Shown in pieces: positions 19,168 to 28,358 of a stretch of 44,043 nucleotides of DNA (positions are counted from its first letter, which is position 1; each line of letters opens with the position of its first letter). The notes beneath the pieces were generated by a model. The model did not search any database. It worked only from the letters and a program-made list of their open reading frames with translations, and had not been told where the DNA came from. This stretch comes from Neokomagataea thailandica NBRC 106555 (GTDB taxonomy: Bacteria > Pseudomonadota > Alphaproteobacteria > Acetobacterales > Acetobacteraceae). The position numbers and the translations under genes were made by a program. The stretch covers positions 1-44,043 of the forward strand of contig NZ_BCZB01000024.1 in NCBI RefSeq assembly GCF_001598495.1, written 5' to 3'.

Positions 19168-21849
19168 TTATGCCAGTCGTGAGTGAGCGGCCTGCAAGCG
19201 TGTGAGGTCGCTCGTAAAGCTTTCAAGACGTTGACGGTTTTCATCAACGACTTCTGGCTTAGCGCGGGCGATAAAGTCAGCGTTGCCTAGCTTGCGTTCT
19301 ACCTTGGTGATTTCACCCCCGATGCGCTTGATTTCTTTGGCAAGGCGTGCGCGCTCTGCGTCCAGATCAATCAAACCGCCAAGAGGTAGGAAGATGGTCG
19401 CTTCATCCAGCACGATTTGCGCGGCATGGCGTGGGGTTTCACCATCAAGCACGGATACGCTTTCCACACGTGCCATGCGGCCAAGGGCTTCATTCCAGCG
19501 CTGTGCGCGGGCAAGGTTTTCAGCCGTGGCATCCCGTAGAAGGATGGGTGCTTTTTGTGCGGGGGGCACGTTCATTTCAGCGCGAACTGTACGGATTTCG
19601 CTGATCAGACGGATGAGCCAGTTGACTTCTGCGCGGCTCTCTTCGGCCCCCTCAAGGGCAACAGGTGTGGGCCATGGCATTTCGTTGCCAGCGATAATTT
19701 CGAACAGGTTGGTATAGCCGAGTTCTTTCCAAAGTGTTGCTGTGGCGAATGGAATGACTGGCTGCATCATGCGTAGGATCAGGCCGAGGACATAGGCGCT
19801 GACCTTGCGGATTTCATCACTTTCAGCGCTGTTTTCTGCCAGAAGTGGCTTGGCGAGTTCGACGAACCAGTCACAAAAGCGCGTCCAGACAAAGCGGTAG
19901 CAGCTTCCTGCATATTCATCGAAGCGGTACGCTTCGAGAGCACGGTTGGCTTCGGTCATGGCTTCATTCGCTTCGGACAAGATCCAGCGGCCGAGGCTGC
20001 TTTGCACGGTGGTCGGATCAAAAGCCTCAACAGGTTTTGCGCCATTCATTTCGAGGAAACGAGCAGCATTCCACAGCTTGGTGATGAAGCCGCGATGCTC
20101 CTCAACCTTCTTTTTACCGAGCTTAATGTCACGGCCCGGCCCAGTGCCCGCACAAATGGCGAGGCGCGTTGCATCGGCGCCGTATTCTTCGATCAGTTCG
20201 AGGGGATCAATGCCGTTTCCTTTGGACTTGGACATTTTTTGTCCCTTCTCATCACGGACAAGACCGTGAATGAGAATGGTCTGGAACGGCACATCCTTCA
20301 TGAAGTGCAGGCCCATCATCATCATCCGGGCAACCCAGAAGAAAATGATGTCAAAGCCCGTGACGAGCACACTGGTCGGGTAATAACGAGCCAGAGATTC
20401 CGTGTCTTCGGGCCAGCCAAGTGTGGTGAAAGGCCACAATGCAGAGCTGAACCATGTGTCTAGAACGTCTTCATCCTGCGTGATGGTAACGCCCTCACCG
20501 GCTTTCGATTGGGCTTCTTCTGCTGTTTCGGCCACGATGATGTCACCGTTATCGGTGTACCATGCGGGAATACGGTGACCCCACCAAAGCTGGCGAGAAA
20601 TGCACCATGGCTGAATGTCACGCATCCATGCGAAGAACGTATTTTGCCATTGGCGCGGCTCAAAGGCGACTTTCCCGCTTTCTACGGCGTCAATAGCAGG
20701 GCCAGCCAGTGTTTTCGCGTCGCAATACCATTGCCATGTTAGGCGCGGTTCTACGATGGCACCGCCACGCTCTGCGTAAGGAACTTGCAGCTTGTGAGGT
20801 TCAATTTTTTCGAGCCAGCCAAGCGCTTCTAGTTCGGCAACAATGCGCTTACGTCCCTCTTCTCGGCTGACGCCCTGAAGAGATTCAACAAACGCGATAG
20901 AGGAGAGGTTCTCTACGTCGCGCAGTTCGGAACGGACTTCATCAACGCACAAGCGCGCAGATTCATCCAAAATCGTAGGCGAAGGAAGGTCATGGCGCTT
21001 ACCGACTTCAAAGTCATTGAAGTCATGGGCTGGTGTGATTTTAACCGCACCCGTTCCCTTTTCTGGGTCTGAGTACTCATCCGCGACGATGGGGATACGG
21101 CGGCCTGTGAGCGGAAGTGTAACATGTTGGCCAATATAGTCTGCGTAGCGCTCATCTTCTGGGTGAACGGCAACAGCCGAGTCAGCCAGCATGGTTTCTG
21201 GGCGTGTCGTCGCAACGGTAATGGTGCGGCCATCATCCAGTGGGTAACGGACGTACCACATGGAACCCTTGGTTTCGCGGTTCTCAACTTCAAGGTCAGA
21301 AATCGCGGAGCGGAAGTTCGGGTCCCAATTGACCAAGCGGCGGTCACGGTAAATCAGCCCCTCGCTATGCAGGGTGACAAACACCTTACGGACAGCCTGT
21401 GACAAGCCTTCATCCATCGTAAAGCGCTCACGCTCCCAATCGGCGGATGCACCGAGTTTGCGGAGCTGTTGGATGATGGTGCCGCCGGATTCTTCTTTCC
21501 AGTCCCACACGCGTTTGACGAATTCGTCACGACCTAAAGCGGTACGGCTGATATTTTGTTGATCGAGCGCGCGCTCAACTACCATTTGAGTGGCGATGCC
21601 AGCGTGATCCGTACCTGGCTGCCATAGCGTGTTGAACCCGGTGCCGCGTTTCCAGCGAATAAGAATGTCTTGGAGGGTAAAGGTCAGTGCATGCCCAAGG
21701 TGGAGCGTGCCCGTGACGTTTGGTGGTGGGAACATGATCGAGAAAGCATCACCGGGTGCTTTCGGGTCAGCATGGAAGACCCCGCTTTTCTCCCAGCGGT
21801 CATAGAGGCTGGTTTCGTGGTTGGCTGGAGAAAAACTTTTATCGAGCAT
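19168..21849 (-). CDS. valS: Valyl-tRNA synthetase
   Basis: ValRS charges tRNA-Val. The 893-residue protein starts with a typical N terminus (LYDRWEKSGVF). It has the HIGH-like motif LHLGHALTFTLQD (about residue 50), the editing domain (TTRPETMLADSAVAVHP) and the KMSKS motif GQKMSKSKGNGIDP (about residue 545). The anticodon-binding domain ends in a C-terminal coiled coil (LDAERARLAKEIKRIGGEITKVERKLGN). Length and domain order are normal. It follows the PopZ-like gene with a hairpin-bearing leader of about 100 bases. Confidence 0.97.
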   Translation of the reverse strand: MLDKSFSPANHETSLYDRWEKSGVFHADPKAPGDAFSIMFPPPNVTGTLHLGHALTFTLQDILIRWKRGTGFNTLWQPGTDHAGIATQMVVERALDQQNISRTALGRDEFVKRVWDWKEESGGTIIQQLRKLGASADWERERFTMDEGLSQAVRKVFVTLHSEGLIYRDRRLVNWDPNFRSAISDLEVENRETKGSMWYVRYPLDDGRTITVATTRPETMLADSAVAVHPEDERYADYIGQHVTLPLTGRRIPIVADEYSDPEKGTGAVKITPAHDFNDFEVGKRHDLPSPTILDESARLCVDEVRSELRDVENLSSIAFVESLQGVSREEGRKRIVAELEALGWLEKIEPHKLQVPYAERGGAIVEPRLTWQWYCDAKTLAGPAIDAVESGKVAFEPRQWQNTFFAWMRDIQPWCISRQLWWGHRIPAWYTDNGDIIVAETAEEAQSKAGEGVTITQDEDVLDTWFSSALWPFTTLGWPEDTESLARYYPTSVLVTGFDIIFFWVARMMMMGLHFMKDVPFQTILIHGLVRDEKGQKMSKSKGNGIDPLELIEEYGADATRLAICAGTGPGRDIKLGKKKVEEHRGFITKLWNAARFLEMNGAKPVEAFDPTTVQSSLGRWILSEANEAMTEANRALEAYRFDEYAGSCYRFVWTRFCDWFVELAKPLLAENSAESDEIRKVSAYVLGLILRMMQPVIPFATATLWKELGYTNLFEIIAGNEMPWPTPVALEGAEESRAEVNWLIRLISEIRTVRAEMNVPPAQKAPILLRDATAENLARAQRWNEALGRMARVESVSVLDGETPRHAAQIVLDEATIFLPLGGLIDLDAERARLAKEIKRIGGEITKVERKLGNADFIARAKPEVVDENRQRLESFTSDLTRLQAAHSRLA

Positions 21850-21912
21850 GATCGTCCGTTGTCGTGTTGAGTAACGCTAAGAAAGCGGAAGCACTTATCG
21901 CTGTTGGGCCAT

Positions 21913-21955
21913 AAGGTCGATACCTTAAAGGCATAACCTGATGGATTAAGGTATC
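21913..21955 (-). promoter_or_regulatory. Alternative hairpins in the valS leader
   Basis: On the minus strand, GATACCTTAA and TTAAGGTATC (21919-21928 and 21946-21955) form a perfect 10-bp stem with a 17-base loop, beginning at the stop codon of the upstream gene. The second arm can instead pair with a following ACCTT (21913-21917). The structures exclude each other, as in attenuators, but no terminator-type uridine run is visible. Confidence 0.4.
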
Positions 21956-22424
21956 AGACTTTAGGGCGCAGACGTGCAATTTCAGCGCGCACCATCTCTT
22001 CCACCATGGAGGGTAAGTGCGTGTCGAGCCATGTCCGCACCATTTCACGGACTTCGCCGCGTACGATATCTTCTACTGTGAGAGAGCCTTGAGAGGAAAT
22101 CGGCATGTCTTTGGGCATGGCAGACGCAGAAGCTTGCGCAAACTGCCCTTTGAGGTCGTTGAAAGAACGCTCAACGGCATCGGATGTCAGCTTATCCATC
22201 ATGCCGTCATGTTGCTCTTGAGCGAAAGATGGGTCCATTGGGGCCTCTTTAGCGGTAGGTTGTACAGAGCGTTCCGAAGCGGGGGGATGGATCATCATGG
22301 AATGATCCAAAAGAAGTTCATCATTCATAGTATCGCTCATGGGGGGATGGTCTTTTCGTGTTTTATCATCATGCAGGATTTGACGAATAGTGTGGAGAAC
22401 ATCACCCATCGCGTTATCCTGCAT
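21954..22424 (-). CDS. DUF2497 / PopZ-like pole-organising protein
   Basis: The 156-residue acidic protein has a short N-terminal helix (MGDVLHTIRQILHDD), a low-complexity Pro/Ser/Met-rich middle, and a conserved C-terminal helical segment from about residue 115 (VEDIVRGEVREMVRTWLDTHLPSMVEEMVRAEI, given here only as key residues VED-V-RE-V--WLD--LP-MVE--V--EI). This is the architecture of the PopZ family, which forms polar scaffolds for chromosome origin and cell-pole proteins in alphaproteobacteria. The location between a tolC-type gene and valS supports this, as I recall the same setting in Caulobacter. The start may be the ATG at 22424 or the one 15 bases later, which has AGGA upstream. 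Confidence 0.75.
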   Translation of the reverse strand: MQDNAMGDVLHTIRQILHDDKTRKDHPPMSDTMNDELLLDHSMMIHPPASERSVQPTAKEAPMDPSFAQEQHDGMMDKLTSDAVERSFNDLKGQFAQASASAMPKDMPISSQGSLTVEDIVRGEVREMVRTWLDTHLPSMVEEMVRAEIARLRPKV

Positions 22425-22433
22425 GATCTGTTC

Positions 22434-23894
22434 TCAACGACCCGGCTGGTTTTGGGCGTAGTCTGAAATGCCCCAGAGGCGATTTTTCACGGCGTTATAA
22501 TAGGCTTTTTCATCATAAAGAGGTACGCCAATTTTGAGGTCCGCAGCCGTTAGACGACCGATAGAAGCTGCGACAGAGTAAGAGGATGTCACGAGTGTAG
22601 ACAGGTCTTGCACGAGGGCTTGTTGAGCAACGAGCAAGGTCTGTTGTTGCTGCAAAACGGCGAGTGTGCTGGTTGTGCCGAGGAGAGCCTGACGCTCAAC
22701 GCCGCCGAGCGCGATGAGGTTGGCAGAGATAGCAACGCGGTCAGCTTGTACGGCGGCTTGGGATGATGTCATTCTCTGCCAGCTTGAAGCGGCCTTTTGC
22801 AGTGCTGAGCGGCGCTGTACATCAACTTCACGATGCGCTGCTTGTGCTTGTTGACGTGCGCCACGCACGGCCGAGTACTCAGAGCCGCCTTGGTAAATGG
22901 GCACCTGAAATGTGATCATGCCGGCTTTATTGTCTAGCGTAGAGTTGCCGTAGCCTTGGTTGCGGCTGTGTTGATACATAAGCTGCGCCGATACTTTTGG
23001 CATGATAGCAGCAATTTGTACGGATACATTATCTTTTTGGTTCGCTTCAGTGAAAAGAGAAGAGATAACGTCTGGGTTATTCTCAGCAGCGATCTGTAAA
23101 GCGGATTGTTCGCTTTTAATCGGCAGATTAAGGGGTTGAGGCGGGAGCAGATTGGGTGGCGCGGCTATCCCCACAATCTGGAGATAGACGGCTTGTGCGC
23201 TTTGAAGCGTGCCTTCGGCTTGTCGTCTTTCAGATGTCGCACTCGCGACAGCCGCTTCGGCTTGTGCGACATCTGTGCGTGTAATTTCGCCTATATGAAA
23301 GCGTTCTTCTGTTGCGTGAAGCTGTTGCTCAAGAACGCGTTGGTTGTTGGTGGCCAGTTGTAGCAGTTGCTCATCTTTGATGACACCAACATAGGCTTCC
23401 ACCACATTCATGAACACGTCTTGTTCTGTACTGATGAGGTGTGCACGCTCCGCCAGAACTTGATCTGTGGCAGCATGTGTGCCGGCAACGGTTTTTCCGC
23501 CTTGGTAAAGGGGCTGGGTGACGGTAACGCCGCCTGTAAAGCCGGGTGTGTTATAGGCGCTGGAACTACCCGTCATGAAACCTTGAGGGCCGTAAGAGGT
23601 GTGGCCATCATAATGGGTGAGTTGGGCGTTGCCCTGAATGGTTGGGCGCCAGCCAGCGAGGGCGGTAGGCACGCGTTCATCCGTGGCCCTCAAACGAGCC
23701 CGTTCTTCTTTGAGGGTTGGGTTGGTCAAATATGCTGTGGCGAGAGCATCTTGGAGCGTATGCGGTACAAATGTTGGAGAACCACTGCCGTCATAACTTT
23801 GCGCTAATGCCGTGCTGCTCAGCAGCAGCATAGCACCACAGCCTAGCCCTAAATGGGCAAACACTGCTTTCTTACGGAGAAACTCTGCGCTCAT
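22434..23894 (-). CDS. tolC: TolC family outer membrane efflux channel
   Basis: TolC-type proteins form the outer-membrane channel of type I secretion and RND efflux systems. After a signal peptide (hydrophobic stretch, ALAQ near residue 31) come two repeats of long helices and beta strands. These show the typical TL-DAL-TAYLTNPTL-EERARLRATDE, VTQPLYQGGKT, and second-half VPIYQGGSEYSAVRGARQQAQAA. The ATG at 23894 is preceded by GAGGAG at the right distance; an in-frame ATG at 23927 is less likely. The product has 486 residues. The stop lies 9 bases before the DUF2497 start, so the genes are probably co-transcribed. Confidence 0.9.
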   Translation of the reverse strand: MSAEFLRKKAVFAHLGLGCGAMLLLSSTALAQSYDGSGSPTFVPHTLQDALATAYLTNPTLKEERARLRATDERVPTALAGWRPTIQGNAQLTHYDGHTSYGPQGFMTGSSSAYNTPGFTGGVTVTQPLYQGGKTVAGTHAATDQVLAERAHLISTEQDVFMNVVEAYVGVIKDEQLLQLATNNQRVLEQQLHATEERFHIGEITRTDVAQAEAAVASATSERRQAEGTLQSAQAVYLQIVGIAAPPNLLPPQPLNLPIKSEQSALQIAAENNPDVISSLFTEANQKDNVSVQIAAIMPKVSAQLMYQHSRNQGYGNSTLDNKAGMITFQVPIYQGGSEYSAVRGARQQAQAAHREVDVQRRSALQKAASSWQRMTSSQAAVQADRVAISANLIALGGVERQALLGTTSTLAVLQQQQTLLVAQQALVQDLSTLVTSSYSVAASIGRLTAADLKIGVPLYDEKAYYNAVKNRLWGISDYAQNQPGR

Positions 23895-24004
23895 GAAAAC
23901 TCCTCGCAACAATGAGTGTGCGTACATGCAGTGCTAAAATGATTGGAGCACCATAGCCTGTATGGCGCAGAAAGAAAAATTTGTTCTTTATTGCATGTAA
24001 GGTC

Positions 24005-24035
24005 TTGACCAAGCCGCGCTGAAAGAGGATATAGC
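24005..24035 (+). promoter_or_regulatory. Possible promoter of tRNA-Cys
   Basis: TTGACC (24005-24010) is followed by GATATAGC (24028-24035), giving a -10-like hexamer GATATA at 17 bases spacing or TATAGC at 19. It is just upstream of the tRNA. The -10 match is weak. Confidence 0.45.
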
Positions 24036-24047
24036 ACGGGTCTCCGA

Positions 24048-24122
24048 GGTCCGGTGGCAGAATGGCTTATGCAGCGGACTGCAAATCCGCGAATGTGGGT
24101 TCAATTCCCGCCCGGACCTCCA
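24048..24122 (+). tRNA. tRNA-Cys (anticodon GCA)
   Basis: The 75-base gene folds as a full cloverleaf. Acceptor arms are GGTCCGG and CCGGACC, the discriminator is T, and CCA is encoded. The anticodon stem GCGGA/TCCGC holds the loop CTGCAAA, so the anticodon is GCA (cysteine). The T arm is GTGGG-TTCAATT-CCCGC. It stands alone on the plus strand between two minus-strand genes. No integrase or attachment-site copy is seen nearby. Confidence 0.96.
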
Positions 24123-24136
24123 AGACATCCCCCTCT

Positions 24137-25105
24137 TTATGAATAAGCCTCTGCATAGGCTGCTGCAGCACCAAATAGCCCTGGCTGGGGATGCGTGATG
24201 ATCTTTACAGGAATCTCACTCATCATGCTTTCAAAGCGCCCTTTTGCGACGAAACGCTCAGCAAAGCCAGATGTGCCTAGAATATGGGCTAAGCGCAGGC
24301 CAAGCCCTCCGGCAATAACAACGCCACGTGCGCCATGCGCTAATGCCAGATCACCGGAAACAGCACCAAGGCTGAGACAGAAGCGTTCTAATGCTGCGGC
24401 AGCAATTGTGTCTGACCCTTCCATAGCATTTTGCCATAGCGTCCGGTTATCACGTAGCGTGATGGGTAATCCTTGCTGCTCGGCGATGGCTTCATAAAGA
24501 TTGCTGAGGCCGGGGCCAGACACGATTCGTTCAGCCGAAACACGGCGAAAGCGGTGGCGTAATGTTTTGAGGATTTTGTCTTCTACGTCATCAAGCGGTG
24601 GGTAATCGAGGTGCCCCCCTTCTGTTTCCATCACAAAATATCGGCCATCACGGCGTAAAACGCATGCGGCTCCGAGGCCTGTTCCCGGACCAACAATGCT
24701 GATGGTTCCTTGTGTGGGGAGGTCTATCTCAGGGCCGCAGAGATGCTGCATGTAGGATGAAGACACTTGAGCAACGGCATGACCGACAGCGCCAAAGTCA
24801 TTTACTAACGCGAAGTTATCAAGATGAAGGCGTGTTTTGAGTTGGCTGGGTTGGATGATCCATGGGTTATTGGTCATCTTTAGGATTTCGCCGGCCACGG
24901 GACAGGCAACAGCTATACCCGCTTCACGGGGTAATGGGCGAGCGATTTGACGGCTAAAAGCTTCCCATGCGAGGGCAAGACTCGCGTGTTCAGCGCATTT
25001 TAACGTGACTTCCTTTTCCAAGGTCACCACTTTTCCTTCAGCGACGGTCGCGATAGCAAAGCGAGCATGCGTTCCGCCAATGTCGACTGTGACGATTTCC
25101 TTCAT
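24137..25105 (-). CDS. glk: Glucokinase
   Basis: Glucokinase phosphorylates glucose with ATP. The 322-residue product begins MKEIVTVDIGGTHARFAIA (phosphate-binding loop). It includes NDFGAVGHAV, GPGTGLGAACV and the GGH-type motif METEGGHLDYPP, which mark the bacterial Glk (COG0837) family. A C-terminal GVVIAGGLGLRLAHIL segment follows. The ATG at 25105 has GAGGAG 8 bases upstream; an earlier ATG at 25120 overlaps this ribosome site. Acetic acid bacteria oxidise most glucose in the periplasm, so this enzyme serves the minor cytoplasmic route (general knowledge). Confidence 0.94.
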   Translation of the reverse strand: MKEIVTVDIGGTHARFAIATVAEGKVVTLEKEVTLKCAEHASLALAWEAFSRQIARPLPREAGIAVACPVAGEILKMTNNPWIIQPSQLKTRLHLDNFALVNDFGAVGHAVAQVSSSYMQHLCGPEIDLPTQGTISIVGPGTGLGAACVLRRDGRYFVMETEGGHLDYPPLDDVEDKILKTLRHRFRRVSAERIVSGPGLSNLYEAIAEQQGLPITLRDNRTLWQNAMEGSDTIAAAALERFCLSLGAVSGDLALAHGARGVVIAGGLGLRLAHILGTSGFAERFVAKGRFESMMSEIPVKIITHPQPGLFGAAAAYAEAYS

Positions 25106-25191
25106 GAAACCGCTCCTCATCTCAAATCAATCCGGTCCCTATTTAAAGGGAGCGCGTCCAGCAGTTGCGCACGACTCCGCCGCCGTCAAGG

Positions 25192-26022
25192 TCATGCATC
25201 AGTGCTTTTAGAATCACGTGGTGTTTGTTGAACGTTTGAGAGGCGTAAAAGACGGTGCACGATAGGACGTGGCAAATGGCTTTCTAGAAAGGCAAAGACG
25301 GCAAATGGCCACGGGAAGATGAGATGTATTTTTTTGCGTGCAATGGCGCGTTTAATTTTTTGAGCGGCTTTGTCGGGAGAGACTAAAAAAGGTAAATGGC
25401 CGCTTAGGCGCTGGCTCATCGGTGTATCGACATAGCCGGGAGAGATGAGTGTTACGGAGACGTGATGTGGGGCCATGGCTGCATGTAGAGCGGTACTGAA
25501 GCGTGCTAGCCCTGCTTTTGAGCCGCTATAGGCTGTGGACATGGGAAGGTCATGAAACGCAGCAACAGATCCTAAAAAGGCGATTTCTCCTCCGCCGCGT
25601 TTGGCCATGCGGTCAGCCATTTCGGTTGCTAATGTGGCTGGGGTTGTAAAATTAACGAGGCATAATTCGTGGACGAGAGAGGGGGCTTCGGTCAGAGCGC
25701 CGTCTTTACGAATATCCCCTAACCCAGCCGCGAGAATCAGACGAGAGATTGGGGTTTGGGTATCATTGTGACGCAGTTGCTCGAGTGCTGTGTTTGTTTC
25801 CGTTAGATCAAGGCTGTAGCATTCTGTGGTTGCGCCGCGTTGGGCGGCATTTTTCGCGACCTTGGCGAGGCGCGTTGGGCTGCGCCCCCATAAAATCAGA
25901 TGTGCTCCGGGCTGTGCATAAAGCATGGCCAGCGCTTCCCCAATACCGCTCGAAGCACCGGTGATGAGGGTCGTATCAGAGGAAAATTGGGGTGTCTGTT
26001 GCATTGAGAAGCAAAACTTCAT
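25192..26022 (-). CDS. Short-chain dehydrogenase/reductase (classical SDR)
   Basis: The 276-residue protein is a classical SDR oxidoreductase. The dinucleotide-binding motif TGASSGIG is near residue 23, the LAAGLG variant of NNAG near 98, and the catalytic serine and tyrosine-lysine pair in FLGSVAAF and AYSGSKAG (about residues 150 and 164). Post-catalytic ISPGYVDTPMS is present. The C-terminal 40 residues are basic and proline-rich (FPWPFAVFAFLESHLPRPIVHRLL) and could associate with the membrane. Substrate unknown. It diverges from the YghO-like gene about 100 bases away. Start ATG at 26022 or 18 bases later; neither has a strong ribosome site. Confidence 0.85.
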   Translation of the reverse strand: MKFCFSMQQTPQFSSDTTLITGASSGIGEALAMLYAQPGAHLILWGRSPTRLAKVAKNAAQRGATTECYSLDLTETNTALEQLRHNDTQTPISRLILAAGLGDIRKDGALTEAPSLVHELCLVNFTTPATLATEMADRMAKRGGGEIAFLGSVAAFHDLPMSTAYSGSKAGLARFSTALHAAMAPHHVSVTLISPGYVDTPMSQRLSGHLPFLVSPDKAAQKIKRAIARKKIHLIFPWPFAVFAFLESHLPRPIVHRLLRLSNVQQTPRDSKSTDA

Positions 26023-26125
26023 GGCTAAAGAGAAGAAAGAAGATAGAAACTTATAGCCTTGCTGTGCAAAAAAGCCCGATCTTTTGTGCCATTATGGCCG
26101 TGTTTGACTGAGTATAAGGTTTTTC

Positions 26126-27310
26126 ATGACGTCTGTGCCCTCACCTATTTCGCCTCCGGATAGTCTTGTTATTCGCCCTGTGGTGAATAAGCGCCATATC
26201 CAAAAATTTATTACACTGCCTCGGCGTTTGTATATGGGGATGGCTGGTTATGTTGCTCCGCTTGATATGGAGCAAAATGATTTATTAAACCCTAGAAAAT
26301 CAGCTGTGTTCCGCCATGCACGTATTCGTTATTTTATGGCATGGCGTGGGAAAACACCGGTCGGACGGATTGCGGCTATTGTTGATCATCGTGCGTTGGA
26401 GCACTGGGGGCAAGCTGTTGGGTCTTTTGCAGCATTGGATTGTGTGCCTGAGCAGGCTGTGGTGACGGCTCTTTTGGCGGCTGCAAAAGCATGGCTTATT
26501 CAACAGGGTATGCAGGTCATGCGCGGCCCCGTGACGTTGAGCGGTAATGGTGAATCTGGCCTGATGATTGATGGGCAGGATCAAGCGCCTATGGTGGGGA
26601 TGTCATGGCACCCCAAGGCTTTGGGAAAGCTGTTTGAAGCCGCAGGCTTGGTGAAGACGGAAGATTTATTGAGTTACCGCTTGGAGCTTGATGAACATAC
26701 AGAAGAAAAATTCCGCGTTCCGGGTGATTTGAAAATTGGTGAGGGGCGTTTAGGAGCAATTTCTGTTGCGCGCCTCTCCCGCAGTCAAATTGCCTCGCAA
26801 GGCGAGGTTTTACGCCAGCTTTATAATGACGCGTGGGATAAAAAATATAATTTTGTTCCCCTGCAAGATTATGAAATGGCCGCTATGATTGCGCAGCTTA
26901 AGCTTGTGTTGAAGCCAGAGCATTATGTGCAGATTGATCAAGACGGCGTTCCGGTTGCGATGGCGCTTGTGGTGCCTAATGTTTTTGATATTGCCGGTGA
27001 TTTGAATGGCTCCCCTTCTCCATTGGGGTGGGTACGTTTGGCTTCCCGCCTCTTGCAGCATCGTTTTCAATCTGCCCGTGTGATTTTGTTGGGCGTAACG
27101 CGGCGTTTGCAGGGGACAATGCTTGGGGCATTGCTGCCGTCTCTGGCGATTGCAGAACTCCTCCGCCGCCGGCATGCCCTGCCGTATCGTTGGGTTGAAT
27201 TGGGATGGATTCAGGAAAGTGATACCGGCATGAAAAACCTCGCGGAAGCCATCGTGCCTGAGCCTTATAAGCGGCACCGTCTTTACGAAGTCTCTTTAAG
27301 CGCGGAATGA
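26126..27310 (+). CDS. YghO-like GNAT-fold acyltransferase family protein
   Basis: The 394-residue protein resembles the YghO family of GNAT-like proteins. Recognisable features are FITLPRRLYMG near residue 28, FMAWRGKTPVGRIAAIVD near 75-92, MRGPVTLSGNGESGLMIDG near 132-150, and the C-terminal RWVELGWIQESDTGMKNLAEAI followed by KRHRLYE. Some members act as bacterial ceramide synthases in sphingolipid synthesis (recalled from Caulobacter), but no other sphingolipid gene such as serine palmitoyltransferase is in this window. Function is therefore open. AAGG lies 6 bases before the ATG. It faces away from the SDR gene. Confidence 0.65.
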   Translation: MTSVPSPISPPDSLVIRPVVNKRHIQKFITLPRRLYMGMAGYVAPLDMEQNDLLNPRKSAVFRHARIRYFMAWRGKTPVGRIAAIVDHRALEHWGQAVGSFAALDCVPEQAVVTALLAAAKAWLIQQGMQVMRGPVTLSGNGESGLMIDGQDQAPMVGMSWHPKALGKLFEAAGLVKTEDLLSYRLELDEHTEEKFRVPGDLKIGEGRLGAISVARLSRSQIASQGEVLRQLYNDAWDKKYNFVPLQDYEMAAMIAQLKLVLKPEHYVQIDQDGVPVAMALVVPNVFDIAGDLNGSPSPLGWVRLASRLLQHRFQSARVILLGVTRRLQGTMLGALLPSLAIAELLRRRHALPYRWVELGWIQESDTGMKNLAEAIVPEPYKRHRLYEVSLSAE

Positions 27311-27371
27311 TGGCACAGTTGGGTGAAGTAGCGTTTTTGCGTAACTCACCCATTGAGGAGGTTGTGGGTTT

Positions 27372-28322
27372 TTAAAAGTGTAACCAGCCTGTTTTTTCAA
27401 AGGTGAGGGTATGGTCCGCATGGTCATGGACATGCACGCCCTGCCCCTTACGTACTGTGCCAATACGCGTTATGGGAACATGATGTGCGGCACAGAGCTG
27501 TTGTAGTGCTTCCGCGCGTTCAGTTGGTACGCAGAGCAGAAGCTCGTAATCATCGCCCCCGCTTAAACGGTGCTTGAGATATTCCGCTCCCAGTGCGGCG
27601 GCGGCAGGTGATGCTGGAACGTGATCTGCGTTGATGTACAGCATGACGCCTGAGGCACGCGCAATATGGGCACAGTCTTGTATGAGCCCGTCAGAAATAT
27701 CCATCGCGGCATGTGCTAGGCCGCCAAGGGGGAGATGTACGCGTGGTAAGGGTAAGTGGTAGCGTGCGCTGAAAGTACCGTCAGGGTCAGCAAGCTTTCC
27801 CTGTAAGGCCAGAAGGCCGAGGGCCGCGTCTCCAATAGTACCCGTTACCCAGACATCATCCCCTAGTTGAGCACCGTTACGCCGCAAGGCGTGCTCTGGG
27901 CGCACTCCCCCATAAATCGTTGCATTCAGCACTAATGGGCCATTGATGGAGGTTGTGTCTCCACCAAGGAGGGGAATATTATAGTGTTTTTGATCCTCCG
28001 CTAAACCACCACAAAATGCTGAGAACCATGCGTCTGAAAAAGAGCGGTCACGGGGTAATGTGAGGTTTAGGGTATAGCCAAGGGGGGTGGCTCCCATTGC
28101 GGCAAGATCTGATAAATTGCAGCGAAGAAGTTTCCGGCCGAGTGTTTCTACCGGATCATCTGGTAGGAAGTGCACATTCTCAACCATTGTATCGGTTGAA
28201 ATGGCAATGACCTGCTCCGGAGGTGGTATGAGGAGCGCGCAGTCATCGCTGAGGTCCAGCGCGGCATCCCCCGCAAGTGGACGGAAATGACGTTCGATAA
28301 CGTCAAACTCTCCCATGCTCAC
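27372..28322 (-). CDS. thiL: Thiamine-monophosphate kinase
   Basis: ThiL phosphorylates thiamine monophosphate to the active diphosphate. The product (316 residues) begins with the family pattern GEFDVIERHFRPL, followed by DDCALL and STDTMVENVHF (metal and substrate binding). Later come RCNLSDLAAMGATPLGYTL, GGDTTS, MDISDGLIQD and SGGDDYELL, all ThiL hallmarks. The first start is GTG at 28322, 8 bases after GGAGG; an ATG 6 bases later is also possible. It follows nusB by 36 bases, and nrdR-nusB-thiL look like one operon, an arrangement frequent in proteobacteria. Confidence 0.95.
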   Translation of the reverse strand: MSMGEFDVIERHFRPLAGDAALDLSDDCALLIPPPEQVIAISTDTMVENVHFLPDDPVETLGRKLLRCNLSDLAAMGATPLGYTLNLTLPRDRSFSDAWFSAFCGGLAEDQKHYNIPLLGGDTTSINGPLVLNATIYGGVRPEHALRRNGAQLGDDVWVTGTIGDAALGLLALQGKLADPDGTFSARYHLPLPRVHLPLGGLAHAAMDISDGLIQDCAHIARASGVMLYINADHVPASPAAAALGAEYLKHRLSGGDDYELLLCVPTERAEALQQLCAAHHVPITRIGTVRKGQGVHVHDHADHTLTFEKTGWLHF

Positions 28323-28358
28323 GCGGGGTACCTCCAGAGTTGCTCAATAGGGTATTGT

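Noticed and set aside
24048-24122. tRNA-Cys as an integration site of a mobile element
   Set aside because: No integrase, no repeated tRNA 3' end and no base-composition change next to it.
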